Shown one piece after another: positions 32,718 to 41,873 of a DNA stretch of 64,000 nt (position 1 is the stretch's first letter; each line of letters begins with the position of its first letter). The position numbers and the translations under genes were made by a program. The stretch spans positions 124,001-188,000 of the forward strand of contig CAWAIR010000009.1 of NCBI GenBank assembly GCA_963782045.1. The letters are read 5' to 3'. Below the pieces are notes generated by a model, which ran no database searches, was not told where the DNA came from, and saw nothing but the letters and a program-made list of their open reading frames with translations. This stretch comes from CAVSRC01 sp963782045 (GTDB taxonomy: Bacteria; Pseudomonadota; Alphaproteobacteria; Rhizobiales; Kaistiaceae).

Positions 32718-33109
32718 TCGCGATCGACACCTCGGCAATCGTAGCCATCGCGCTACAGGAGCCTGAAGCACGTTTGTTTGGCGACATGATCGGCGCTCAG
32801 GAATGCGTGATCGGATGGCCGACCGTGTTTGAGGCGCATTTGGTTCTGTCGAAAATCCCGCGCGGCGAAGGGCTTCGCGTTCTTGGCAAGGTGCTGGATG
32901 CACCGCGCATCCGCACCGTCGCCTTCGACGAACGCGCCTACCGAAGCGCCGCCGAAGCTTTCGAGCGCTTCGGCCGCCACCGCCATAAGGCAGAGTTGAA
33001 TTTCGGCGACTGCATGTCCTATGCGGTGGCCAGGACGCATGACGTGCCGCTGCTGTATAAGGGCGCCGACTTCGCCCTGACCGACATCGCCGCCGCCGTT
33101 CCGCAGTAG
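32714..33109 (+). CDS. vapC: VapC-type PIN-domain ribonuclease toxin
   Basis: 131 residues from a TTG overlapping the antitoxin stop. The PIN acidic residues are present: D5 (MIAIDTSAIV), E40 (PTVFEAHLVL), D99 (LNFGDCMSYAVA) and D119 (YKGADF). VapC toxins cleave tRNA or rRNA when not bound by VapB. The pair is inserted between obgE and proB, which are neighbours in related genomes. Confidence 0.92.
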   Translation: MIAIDTSAIVAIALQEPEARLFGDMIGAQECVIGWPTVFEAHLVLSKIPRGEGLRVLGKVLDAPRIRTVAFDERAYRSAAEAFERFGRHRHKAELNFGDCMSYAVARTHDVPLLYKGADFALTDIAAAVPQ

Positions 33110-33123
33110 CCCCCACCGCGCCC

Positions 33124-34248
33124 ATGACCGCCCGCACCCCGGAAGCCTATCGCCGCATCGTCATCAAGATCGGGTCCGCCCTGCTCGTCGATGCTGCCGG
33201 CAACCGCCTGCGCACGGAGTGGCTGGAATCGCTGGCCGCCGACATCGCCCATCTGGTCAGCGGCGGGCGCGAGGTGCTGGTCGTCTCGTCGGGCGCCATC
33301 GCGCTCGGCCGCGGCGTGCTCGGCCTGCCGCCGGGGGCGCTCAAGCTGGAGGAGGGCCAGGCGGCCGCCGCCGTCGGCCAGATCGCGCTCGCCCGCGCCT
33401 GGACGGAGACGCTCGGCCACGTCGGCATCACCGCCGGCCAGATCCTGCTCACCCTCGGCGACACCGAGGAGCGCCGGCGCTACCTCAATGCCCGCTCGAC
33501 CATTGCCACGCTGCTCAAGCTCAGCGCCGTGCCGGTGATCAACGAGAACGACACGGTCGCCACCAACGAGATCCGCTACGGCGACAACGACCGGCTGGCG
33601 GCACGCGTCGCCACCATGGCCAGTGCCGACCTCCTGATCCTGCTCTCCGATGTCGACGGCCTCTACACCGCCTCGCCCGCCCTCGACCCGGAGGCCAAGC
33701 TGATCGAGACGGTCGAGCGCATCACCCACGATATCGAGGCGATGGCCGGGACGGCGGCTTCCGAAAACTCCCGTGGCGGCATGAAGACCAAGCTCGAGGC
33801 GGCCAAGATCGCCACCGCCGGCGGCACCACCATGGTGATCGCCAGCGGCCGTGCGCTCCACCCGATCAGCGCCATCTCGGCCGACGGGCACTGCACCTGG
33901 TTCCTCGCCGAGGGCAGCCCGGTGACGGCACGCAAGCGTTGGATTTCCGGGCGGCTGGAGACCCATGGCGCTGTCGTCGTCGACAAGGGCGCGGTCAGGG
34001 CGCTGCGCGCCGGCAAGAGCCTGTTGCCCGCCGGCGTGCGCCGCATCGAAGGCCGTTTCCAGCGTGGCGATGCCGTCGACATCGTCGATCTCGACGGCGC
34101 CGAGGTCGGCCGCGGGCTGGTTGCCTATGATGCCGCCGACGCCGAGCGCATCGCCGGGCGCAACAGCCACGAGATCGAGGCGATCCTCGGCTACGCCGGC
34201 CGCGCCGAAATGATCCACCGCGACGACATGGCGCTGAGGGGCGATTGA
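33124..34248 (+). CDS. proB: Glutamate 5-kinase
   Basis: 374 residues. The amino-acid kinase domain (VIKIGSALLVDAAG, VVSSGAIALGRGVLG, INENDTVATNEIRYGDND, LSDVDGLYT, GGMKTKLEAAKIA) spans about 1-260 and a PUA domain follows to the end. It phosphorylates glutamate for proline synthesis, normally feeding ProA encoded next door. Here proA is 10 kb away. Convergent with the EamA gene; a GAGCCGC/GCGGCTC hairpin lies at the stop codon. Confidence 0.97.
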   Translation: MTARTPEAYRRIVIKIGSALLVDAAGNRLRTEWLESLAADIAHLVSGGREVLVVSSGAIALGRGVLGLPPGALKLEEGQAAAAVGQIALARAWTETLGHVGITAGQILLTLGDTEERRRYLNARSTIATLLKLSAVPVINENDTVATNEIRYGDNDRLAARVATMASADLLILLSDVDGLYTASPALDPEAKLIETVERITHDIEAMAGTAASENSRGGMKTKLEAAKIATAGGTTMVIASGRALHPISAISADGHCTWFLAEGSPVTARKRWISGRLETHGAVVVDKGAVRALRAGKSLLPAGVRRIEGRFQRGDAVDIVDLDGAEVGRGLVAYDAADAERIAGRNSHEIEAILGYAGRAEMIHRDDMALRGD

Positions 34249-34264
34249 GCCGCCCGAGCGCGGC

Positions 34265-35191
34265 TCACGGTCCCGGCGACACCTGCGGCACCGGCGGCCT
34301 GGCCACGATCTGCTCGCGGAAGAAGATGTAGAGCCCCGCCATCACGATGATCGCGGCGCCGGCGATCACGTGCCAGCTCGGTATCTCGCCGAAGACGAAA
34401 TAGCCGAACAGCGCCGCCCAGATGATCATCGTGTACTGATAGGGCACCACCACCGAGGCTGGCGCCAGCCGCAGCGAGCGGTTGACCGCGACAATCGCCA
34501 CCAGCGCCGTCACGCCCAGCATGGCCAGCATCGGGATATCCTGGGTGTGGGCGAAGGCCTTCCAGCCGAACGGCGCCACCACCGCGCCGGCAAGCAACGT
34601 CCCCACCATCTGCCAGGCCGCCAGCGTCAGGTCGGGGGTCTCGCGCAGCCGCCGGGTGACGACCAGGAAGAGGGCGTAGAGCATGCTGCCGGTGAACGCG
34701 ACGAGCACGTGGTAGTTGAACGCCCCCGACGACGGCTTGAGCGCGATGAGCACGCCGACGAAGCCGACCGCCACCGCCGACCAGCGGCGCCAGCCGACGC
34801 GCTCCTTGAGGAAGAGCGCCGCCAGCACCGTCACATAGATCGGCCCGGCGAGGTAATAGGTGATGGTGTCGGCGAGCGCCAGGCCGGACACCGCCCAGTA
34901 GAAGAAGAGCACCTCGGTGGTGGCGAAGGCCACCCTCAGCACGTGCAGCCACGGCCGCTCGACCGCGAGCAGCGAGCGGATGCCGGTGCGCAGGACGAAG
35001 GGGCTGATCACCAGCGTCGAGGCGATGCTCCGCACCAGCAGGATCTGGCCGGGCGCGTAGATGCCCGCCATCCATTTGGCCAGCGCGTCGTTGGCGGAGA
35101 ACAGCAGGAAGCCGACCAGCATCAGGCCGATGCCGACCGGGATGTTCTGCCTGTCGTCGATGGAGAGGGGTGGTCCGGCGAGGCTGGTCAT
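34265..35191 (-). CDS. EamA/DMT-family transporter
   Basis: 308 residues with ten membrane helices and two EamA repeats (first about 18-150, second about 165-290), e.g. GIGLMLVGFLLFSANDALAK and YQYTMIIWAALFGYFVFGE. These are usually exporters of amino acids or metabolites. It is divergent-adjacent to a TetR gene but on the same strand as it. Substrate cannot be told. It opens the block of accessory genes between proB and proA. Confidence 0.9.
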   Translation of the reverse strand: MTSLAGPPLSIDDRQNIPVGIGLMLVGFLLFSANDALAKWMAGIYAPGQILLVRSIASTLVISPFVLRTGIRSLLAVERPWLHVLRVAFATTEVLFFYWAVSGLALADTITYYLAGPIYVTVLAALFLKERVGWRRWSAVAVGFVGVLIALKPSSGAFNYHVLVAFTGSMLYALFLVVTRRLRETPDLTLAAWQMVGTLLAGAVVAPFGWKAFAHTQDIPMLAMLGVTALVAIVAVNRSLRLAPASVVVPYQYTMIIWAALFGYFVFGEIPSWHVIAGAAIIVMAGLYIFFREQIVARPPVPQVSPGP

Positions 35192-35259
35192 GGATGGCGC
35201 TGCATGGAACTGGGCCAGCGGTCATCGCGCCGCCGCGCACCCAAGTCCAGCGGAATCGA

Positions 35260-35841
35260 TCACCCCGGCCGGTAGCGCAGGCCGTCCATGATGAGCCGGA
35301 GAATGGGGCGGGTGCGCTCCTGCCAGTCGTCGTCGCTCGCCAGCGCCCAGGTGCTCGCCGCCACCGCTAGCAGCACGTCCTGCGGCCTGACATCGCTGCG
35401 CACCGCGCCGCTCCTCGCCGCGGCATCGAGCAGCAGCGTGGCGGCTTCACGCATGCGCTCGCGCGAGAACGCACTGGCGTCCGCCCCCGGCTCGAAGATC
35501 GAGCGCACGGCTTCCTTGAGCCCGCGCTTGGTCGCCATCAGGCCGGCATAGCGGGTCAGCCACTCCTCCAGCGCCTTGTCGGCCGGCATCTGCTCGAGCA
35601 GCGCCGGCGCCGCATCGGCGAGCCGCTCGACCTCCTGGCGATAGATCGCCTCGACCAGCGCATCGCGGGTCGGGAAGTGGCGATAGAGCGTGCCGATGCC
35701 CACACCGGCGCCCTCGGCAACCGCCGAAAGCGTCACCTCACTCTGCGAGGAAGTGAACAGTTTCAAGGCGGTAGCCAGAAGCCGCGCCCGGTTGCGGCGG
35801 GCGTCGGCGCGCGGCGCGCGAGGTTTCAGAGATTTCCGCAA
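35260..35841 (-). CDS. TetR-family transcriptional regulator
   Basis: 193 residues. HTH at about 20-65 (RARLLATALKLFTSSQSEVT, GVGIGTLYRHFPTRDALVEA), then a helical ligand domain. It is divergent from an SDR gene, with two CGGAG inverted repeats in the shared promoter region, so it probably represses itself and the two SDR genes. The ligand is unknown. Confidence 0.93.
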   Translation of the reverse strand: MRKSLKPRAPRADARRNRARLLATALKLFTSSQSEVTLSAVAEGAGVGIGTLYRHFPTRDALVEAIYRQEVERLADAAPALLEQMPADKALEEWLTRYAGLMATKRGLKEAVRSIFEPGADASAFSRERMREAATLLLDAAARSGAVRSDVRPQDVLLAVAASTWALASDDDWQERTRPILRLIMDGLRYRPG

Positions 35842-35859
35842 GGCGCTCCTCTTGTAAAC

Positions 35860-35902
35860 CGGAGGCTCCTCCGTATATGAGCCTGAAGCGGAGCATCCTC
35901 CG
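35860..35902. promoter_or_regulatory. Paired inverted repeats, probable TetR operator
   Basis: CGGAGG-CT-CCTCCG (35860-35873) and CGGAG-CATC-CTCCG (35889-35902) lie between the divergent TetR and SDR genes, 29 bases apart start to start, in keeping with two repressor dimers on one face of the helix. Confidence 0.65.
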
Positions 35903-35939
35903 TTTCCATCCCAATATAGTTCGTCCGAGGACCAAATCC

Positions 35940-36785
35940 ATGTCCCAATCTCCCTCCCCCAGGGTCTGGTTCATCACCGGCGCCTCCAAGGGCTTCGGTC
36001 ATGTCTGGACCGAGGCGGCCCTGGCGCGCGGCGACGGCGTCGCGGCGGCCTCCCGCACGATCGCCTCGCTCGACGCCCTGACGGCACGATACGGCGACCG
36101 GTTGCTGCCGCTTGCCCTCGACGTCGGCAACAAGACGGCCGTCGACGCGGCGGTCAGGCAGGCGCACGAGCGCTTCGGCCGCATCGACATCGCCGTCAAC
36201 AATGCCGGCTACGGCCTGTTCGGCGCCATCGAGGAAGTCAGCGAAGCGGAAGCGCGCGCCCAGATCGAGACCAACCTCTTCGGCGCGCTGTGGGTGACCC
36301 AGGCGGTTCTGCCCATCATGCGGGCCCAGGGCTCGGGCCACGTCGTCCAGATATCCTCTATCGGCGGCGTCTACGCCGACCCCACCGTCGGTCTCTATCA
36401 CGCCTCCAAATGGGGGCTGGAAGGCTTCAGCCAGGCCCTCGCGGCGGAGGTGAAGCCTCTCGGCATCAAGGTAACGATCGTCGAGCCCGGTGGCTTTGCC
36501 ACCGAATGGGGCACCACCTCGGCCCACCGCGCCGAGCCAATGCCGGCCTATGACGCAGCCCGCGCGCTTCTCACCAGCGTCCGCGCTGCCTCCGAACCCG
36601 GCGATCCGCAGGCGACCGCTTCGGCGCTGTTCCGCATCGTCGATGCCGACGATCCGCCGCTCCGCGTCTTCTTCGGCACGGCCGGCCTGCCCATGGTCAG
36701 GCGCGAATATGCCGAACGGCTGGCCAACTGGGAGAAGTGGAACGGCATGGCGCTCGAAGCCCAGGGCACCGTCGTCGCAGCCTGA
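35940..36785 (+). CDS. Short-chain dehydrogenase/reductase
   Basis: 281 residues from ATG 35940. TGASKGFGHVW, NNAGYGLFG, SSIGGVYADPTVGLYHASKW (catalytic Ser, Tyr and Lys) define a classical SDR with a long C-terminal segment. It is divergent from the TetR gene and preceded by the CGGAG repeats, so likely TetR-controlled. Substrate unknown; this arrangement often responds to xenobiotic or aldehyde compounds. Confidence 0.92.
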   Translation: MSQSPSPRVWFITGASKGFGHVWTEAALARGDGVAAASRTIASLDALTARYGDRLLPLALDVGNKTAVDAAVRQAHERFGRIDIAVNNAGYGLFGAIEEVSEAEARAQIETNLFGALWVTQAVLPIMRAQGSGHVVQISSIGGVYADPTVGLYHASKWGLEGFSQALAAEVKPLGIKVTIVEPGGFATEWGTTSAHRAEPMPAYDAARALLTSVRAASEPGDPQATASALFRIVDADDPPLRVFFGTAGLPMVRREYAERLANWEKWNGMALEAQGTVVAA

Positions 36786-36860
36786 TCCACAATCGCAACC
36801 CGGCGCCAGCGGGCGCCGTCCTGGCGCCCGCTCCATCCTCTTTCCTCAAGGACAATCTTC

Positions 36861-37817
36861 ATGAGCAAGACATTCAACGCCCAATCCACCACCGACGAGG
36901 TGCTCGACGGCGTCGACCTCACCGGCAAGCGCATCCTCGTCACCGGCGTATCGGCCGGCATCGGCGTCGAGACGGCGCGCGCGCTCGTCGCACACGGCGC
37001 CCATGTCGTCGGCGCCGCCCGCGACCTCGACAAGGCACGCCGCGCCACCGAAGCGGTTGCCAGGCTGGCGAAGACCAAAGGCGGCTTCGAGCTGATCGCA
37101 CTCGACCTTGCTTCGCTGGCGAGCATCCGCGCCGCCGCCGATGCACTGGTCGCCGCTGGCGAGCCCTTCGACGTCGTCATCGCCAATGCCGGCGTGATGA
37201 TGCCGCCGCAGGGCGAGACGGCGGACGGCTTCGAGACCCAGTTCGGCACCAACCATCTCGGCCACTTCGTGCTGGTCAACCGCATCGTCGGGCTGATGAA
37301 GCCCGGATCGCGCCTGGTCAACCTGTCGTCGGTCGGCCACCGCTTCTCCGACGTCGACCTCGACGATCCGAATTTCGCGCGCACGCCCTATGACGCGATC
37401 GTCGGCTATGGCCGCTCCAAGACCGCCAACATCCTGTTTGCCGTCGAATTCGACCGCCGCCACAAGGCCGCAGGCATCCGCGCCACGGCGGTCCATCCGG
37501 GCGCCATCCAGACCGAGCTCGGGCGGCACATGACTCCGGAACTCATGCAGGCGATGACCGCATCGATCAAGCCTCAGCCCGGCCAACCGCTCTTCACCTA
37601 CAAGACGATCCCTGAGGGCGCCGCGACGTCGGTCTGGGCCGGCATCGTTGCCCCGGCTGATCTGGTCGGCGGCACGTACTGCGAAGACTGCCATGTGGCC
37701 GGACTCACCGAGGATCGGACCGTGCGCAACGGCGTCCGCCCCTATGCCCTTGACCCCGAGCGCGCCAAGGCACTGTGGGCCAAGTCCGAGGAAATGATCG
37801 GCGAACGTTTCGCGTGA
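36861..37817 (+). CDS. Short-chain dehydrogenase/reductase (retinol-dehydrogenase-like)
   Basis: 318 residues. LTGKRILVTGVSAGIGVETA, NAGVMMPP, NLSSVGHRFSDVDL and YGRSKTAN give the cofactor and catalytic residues, with the oxidoreductase-type insertion seen in WW-domain/retinol-dehydrogenase-like SDRs. It follows the previous SDR after about 75 bases and has TCAAGGAC upstream, so both are probably co-transcribed under the TetR regulator. Confidence 0.9.
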   Translation: MSKTFNAQSTTDEVLDGVDLTGKRILVTGVSAGIGVETARALVAHGAHVVGAARDLDKARRATEAVARLAKTKGGFELIALDLASLASIRAAADALVAAGEPFDVVIANAGVMMPPQGETADGFETQFGTNHLGHFVLVNRIVGLMKPGSRLVNLSSVGHRFSDVDLDDPNFARTPYDAIVGYGRSKTANILFAVEFDRRHKAAGIRATAVHPGAIQTELGRHMTPELMQAMTASIKPQPGQPLFTYKTIPEGAATSVWAGIVAPADLVGGTYCEDCHVAGLTEDRTVRNGVRPYALDPERAKALWAKSEEMIGERFA

Positions 37818-37829
37818 ACCGCCGGCCAT

Positions 37830-37867
37830 GCCGTTGCCGGGGGCCCGTGCCTTCCCCCGGCAGCGGC
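37830..37867 (+). terminator. Hairpin after the SDR pair
   Basis: GCCGTTGCCGGGGG pairs with CCCCCGGCAGCGGC (one G-T pair) around a 10-base loop, 13 bases past the stop. No T-tract, so termination is likely weak or Rho-assisted. Confidence 0.45.
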
Positions 37868-37988
37868 TCGCCCGCTCTCCCGTGACGCCGAGGCCCCCGG
37901 CCAGGCTAGAAATTTCCGGTGGAACCATCTGCCGCGACGCGCGTTTTGGCCCCTGCGGGGCCATGCGATGTGTGGCTGGAGGGCAGAC

Positions 37989-40289
37989 ATGGTAGCCATC
38001 GGCGACGAGGGCCAGGCTTCACTGACCGAAGTGCAAGCTCTTGCGGCGCTCTATCGGGCGACCGACGGGCTCTATCGCGCCCGCACGCGCGACGAAGCGT
38101 TTGTCGCGGTCCTCGATGGCATCGTCGCCGGCTTGGCTGACCGTGCCGCCATCCTGCTGTTCGACCCCTCCGGCATCATGCGCTGCGTTGCCGGTCATGG
38201 CCTCACCGACGCCTGCCGGGCGGCACTCGACGGCGACGCGCCGTGGCCCGCCGGCGATGCCGAGGCCGAACCCGTCCTCATTGGCGACATCGCCCGGTCC
38301 GGACAGCCCGAAAGGGTGAAATCCGCCGCCCTCGCCGAAGGCATCCGCGGCCTCGCCTTCGTGCCGATCATGTCCGCCGGCGGCGTCATCGGCGCGATCC
38401 TGGCCTGCCGCACAGAGCCCCGCGATGTCGCCGCCGCCGAGGTGCGGCTGGCCGTGGCCATCGCCCGGCAGCTCGGCTTTGCCATCGAACGCGAACGCGC
38501 CGAGACGGCGCGGCGTGCCGCCGAAGGCGAGCTGCGCGAATCGGAGGAGCGCTTCCGGCTGATGTCGGAACTGGCCCCGGTGATGATCTGGACCAGCAGC
38601 TCCGAGGGGCAATGCCTGCACCTGAACCGGCTGCTGCGCGACTTCTGGGGCACCGGCGACGACCTCAGCGATTTCGACTGGCAGACGACCATGCACCCCG
38701 ATGACGCCGCCCATATCGGCGCCGCCATGCTAAACGCGCTCGCCGCGCAGACGGCGGCCATCATCGAGGGACGCTACCGGCGCCACGACGGCGCCTGGCG
38801 CGTGTTGCGCACCGACACGCGCCCCCGCTTTGCCGCCGACGGCACCTTTCTCGGCATGATCGGCGTCAACGTCGACGTCACCGAGAGCCGCGAGGCGGAG
38901 CTGGCGCTGCGCGAGAGCGAGGAGCGCCTACGCATCGCGCTGGAGGCCGGCCGGCTCGGCACCTGGCGCTTCGACCTCGCTACCGGCCGCCAGCAATGGA
39001 GCCGGCAGCAATTCGAGATTTTCGGCCTCGATCCGGCGGGCGAGCCGCCGACGCGCCAGGAATTCCTTTCGCTGGTCCACCCGGACGACCGCCACCACGT
39101 CGAGTTCGGCGTCAAGGACATCCGTGCGGAAGGCACCTTTCTCGACACCGAGTTCCGCGTCGTCCGCCCGGACGGCGAAATCCGCCACGTGATCGCCCAT
39201 GCGCTCGCCCGCTTCGGGGAGGACGGCGTGCCGACCGAGGTGATCGGCGTCAACCAGGACGTCACCGAGCAGCGACGCTCGGCGATGGCGCTGCGCGCCA
39301 GCGAGGAACGGCTGCGCCAGTTCGGCGAGACCTCCTCCGAGGTGCTCTGGATCCGCGACGCCGGCAGCCTCCAGTGGACTTATCTCAGCCCCGCCTTCGA
39401 CCGCGTTTACGGCATGTCGCGCCAGGACGCCCTGCGCGGCGACGACTTCGCCGCATGGATCGCGCTGATCGCGCCGGACGACCGCGACGCCATCCTCGCC
39501 CACGTCGAAAAGGTGCGCTCCGGCGAATTCTCGACCGTCGAATTCAAGGTGGCACGGCCGCAGGACGGTGCGCTGCGCCGCTTTCGCGCCCACGGCTTTC
39601 CCATGCGCGACGCCGACGGCGGCGTCCGCCAGATCGGCGGGATCGAGGCCGACGTCACCGAGGAGAGGCTCGCCGCCGAGCGCCTCGAGGTGATGGTCGA
39701 GGAGCTCCAGCACCGTACCCGCAACCTGATCGCCGTCGTCCAGTCGATCGCCGAGCAGACATTCAAGAACAGCGACAGCATGGACGCATTCCGGCGCAGC
39801 TTCTCGGCGCGGCTCGGCGCCCTGTCGCGCGTCCAGGGCCTGCTGTCGCGCTCCAATCTTCAGCCGATCACCATCGAGGCCCTGGTCAGGCTGGAACTGC
39901 GGGCGCTCGACGCCGACGGCAGGGTCACCATTTCGGGACCGCCGGTGACGATCGGCAAGAGCGACGTCCAGACGATGGCGCTGGCGCTGCACGAGCTGGC
40001 AACCAACGCGCGCAAGCACGGCGCGTTGAGCACGGCCACGGGCCGCATCGCGGTGACCTGGGATACGACCGCGGCACCGGACGGCGACCGTGCGCTGGTC
40101 CTGCAATGGTCCGAGACCGGCATCGTCCGACCGGATGGCGACGGTGGAGAACCTGGCCACGGCTATGGCCGCACGCTGATCGAGAAGGCGCTCGCCTATT
40201 CGCTTGGCGCCCGCACCAGCTTCGACCTCTCCGACCGCGCGCTTCGCTGCACGATCGCGCTGCCGCTGAGGGCCGCGGGGACGCCGTGA
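37989..40289 (+). CDS. Multi-PAS sensor histidine kinase, HWE family
   Basis: 766 residues from ATG 37989, with GGAGGG upstream. Order: GAF domain (about 10-175), three PAS/PAC units (about 185-310, 315-440, 445-565; for example LRESEERFRLMSELAPVMIW and VIGVNQDVTEQRRSA), the phosphoacceptor region LQHRTRNLIAVVQSIAEQT, and an ATPase domain with ALHELATNARKHGAL and the WSE motif. HRTRN plus WxE identify the HWE kinase family. No membrane helix, so it senses cytoplasmic signals, possibly redox or light. Its stop overlaps the start of a receiver gene. Confidence 0.92.
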   Translation: MVAIGDEGQASLTEVQALAALYRATDGLYRARTRDEAFVAVLDGIVAGLADRAAILLFDPSGIMRCVAGHGLTDACRAALDGDAPWPAGDAEAEPVLIGDIARSGQPERVKSAALAEGIRGLAFVPIMSAGGVIGAILACRTEPRDVAAAEVRLAVAIARQLGFAIERERAETARRAAEGELRESEERFRLMSELAPVMIWTSSSEGQCLHLNRLLRDFWGTGDDLSDFDWQTTMHPDDAAHIGAAMLNALAAQTAAIIEGRYRRHDGAWRVLRTDTRPRFAADGTFLGMIGVNVDVTESREAELALRESEERLRIALEAGRLGTWRFDLATGRQQWSRQQFEIFGLDPAGEPPTRQEFLSLVHPDDRHHVEFGVKDIRAEGTFLDTEFRVVRPDGEIRHVIAHALARFGEDGVPTEVIGVNQDVTEQRRSAMALRASEERLRQFGETSSEVLWIRDAGSLQWTYLSPAFDRVYGMSRQDALRGDDFAAWIALIAPDDRDAILAHVEKVRSGEFSTVEFKVARPQDGALRRFRAHGFPMRDADGGVRQIGGIEADVTEERLAAERLEVMVEELQHRTRNLIAVVQSIAEQTFKNSDSMDAFRRSFSARLGALSRVQGLLSRSNLQPITIEALVRLELRALDADGRVTISGPPVTIGKSDVQTMALALHELATNARKHGALSTATGRIAVTWDTTAAPDGDRALVLQWSETGIVRPDGDGGEPGHGYGRTLIEKALAYSLGARTSFDLSDRALRCTIALPLRAAGTP

Positions 40290-40660
40290 CGGGCGCCTCG
40301 CTGGCCGCCGGAAAGCGCATCCTCGTGGTCGAGGACGACTACATCGTCGCCATGGACCTGGTCGATTCGCTTGAGGCTCTCGGCGCGATCGTCGTCGGGC
40401 CGTTCTACGGCGTTGCCACCGCCAGCGATGCGCTCACCGCGGCGCGGCCGGACGCCGCCATTCTCGACATCAAGCTCGGCCGCGAAACGGTCTATCCGCT
40501 CGCCGACCGGCTCCTGGCGGCAGCGGTGCCCTTCGTCTTTGCCACCGGCTTCGAAGCGTCGGCGATCCCGCTCCGCTTCGCCTCCGTCACCTGCCTGACC
40601 AAGCCGGTCTCCGCCCGCGATCTCGACCTGGCCTTCCTCAGGATGCTCTCGCCCGGCTGA
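40286..40660 (+). CDS. Single-domain response regulator receiver
   Basis: 124 residues from a GTG overlapping the kinase stop (GTGA). The receiver fold has ILVVEDDYIVAMDL (acidic pocket), phosphoacceptor Asp in DAAILDIKLGRE and the conserved Lys in CLTKPVS. There is no output domain, as for many partners of HWE kinases, so it probably modulates the kinase or relays phosphate to another protein. Confidence 0.92.
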   Translation: MTGASLAAGKRILVVEDDYIVAMDLVDSLEALGAIVVGPFYGVATASDALTAARPDAAILDIKLGRETVYPLADRLLAAAVPFVFATGFEASAIPLRFASVTCLTKPVSARDLDLAFLRMLSPG

Positions 40661-40862
40661 AGCCGGCGAGCGCACTAGCCGCGCCCGCCTGCGCCGCGCG
40701 CGACTGCTACAGAATCACACATTTTTGGAAATATATCTAATATGCTAGTATTGTGGCTGTATCCGGGAGACGACCAATCCGGAGTGCGCATCGACCACGA
40801 CCAGGCAAGTTTTCCGTGTCGACGCCGCAGACAACGAACAGTCCTAACGAATGGGGAGAGCT

Positions 40863-41834
40863 ATGCGTGCATCATCCATCTTCAAATCTCTTGCGCTCGG
40901 CGCGGTAGCGCTGGGAGCGCTGGCCGGCACGGCCATGGCCGGCTATCCCGACCGCCCGATCACCCTGATCATTCCGTGGAGCGCGGGCGGCGGCACTGAC
41001 GCCACCGGCCGGGCGATCGCGGCCGTGCTCCAGGAGGAGCTGGGCCAGCCCGTCAATGTCGTCAACCGCACCGGCGGTCAGGGCGTCGTCGGCCATGCGG
41101 CCATCGCCGCGGCCAAGCCCGACGGCTATACGCTCGGCATCATCACCGTCGAGATCAACATGCTGCATTGGCTGGGCCTGACCGACCTGACCGGCGCCGG
41201 CTCCTACACGCCGATCGGTCTCTACAATCAGGATCCGGCGGGCCTGCAGGTGCGGGCCGATGCGCCATACAAGACGGCGCCCGACCTGATCGCCGCGGCC
41301 AAGGCCAATCCCGGCAAGCTGAAGGGCTCGGGCACCGGCCAGGGCGGCATCTGGCAGCTCGCCCTTGACGGCATGCTGACCACGGCCGGCCTCCAGGCCA
41401 GCGACATTCCGTGGGTGCCGATGGAAGGCGCCGCGCCGTCGCTCAAGGAGCTGGTCGCCGGCGGCATCGACGTCGTCACCTGCAGCCGCGTCGAGGCCCA
41501 GTCCATGATCGACGCCGGCAAGGTCAAGGCGATCGCCCTGATGGCCGACAAGCGCAGCCCCAACTATCCGGACCTGCCGACGCTGAAGGAGCAGGGCATC
41601 GACTGGTCGCTGACCACCTGGCGCGGCTTCGCCGCCCCCAAGGGTGTGCCCCAGGACGTCCTCGACGTGCTGGTTCCGGCGTTCGAGAAGCTGACCAAGA
41701 ACCCGGCCTTCACCGAGGTTCTCGACAAGCGCGGCTTCGGCCGGGTGTACAAGGGACCGGAAGACTTCAAGTCCTTCATGGAGCAGAATGACGCCCAGCT
41801 GGGCAAGGTCATGAAGGAGGCGGGGGTCATCTAG
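40863..41834 (+). CDS. tctC: Tripartite tricarboxylate transporter substrate-binding protein (TctC/Bug family)
   Basis: 323 residues from ATG 40863, preceded by GGGGAGAG. Signal peptide (SLALGAVALGALAGTAMA), then the Bug-family core GYPDRPITLIIPWSAGGGTD, KPDGYTLGIITVE, GSGTGQGGIWQLAL and LPTLKEQGIDWS. Bug proteins bind dicarboxylates, amides or aromatic acids. With tctB and tctA downstream it forms a complete TTT importer. A 200-base AT-rich leader with TCTAATATGCTAGTATT precedes it and may hold the promoter. Confidence 0.94.
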   Translation: MRASSIFKSLALGAVALGALAGTAMAGYPDRPITLIIPWSAGGGTDATGRAIAAVLQEELGQPVNVVNRTGGQGVVGHAAIAAAKPDGYTLGIITVEINMLHWLGLTDLTGAGSYTPIGLYNQDPAGLQVRADAPYKTAPDLIAAAKANPGKLKGSGTGQGGIWQLALDGMLTTAGLQASDIPWVPMEGAAPSLKELVAGGIDVVTCSRVEAQSMIDAGKVKAIALMADKRSPNYPDLPTLKEQGIDWSLTTWRGFAAPKGVPQDVLDVLVPAFEKLTKNPAFTEVLDKRGFGRVYKGPEDFKSFMEQNDAQLGKVMKEAGVI

Positions 41835-41873
41835 GCGGTCCCCGTCCGCAGCCACCGCAAGAAATGTAGGGCC

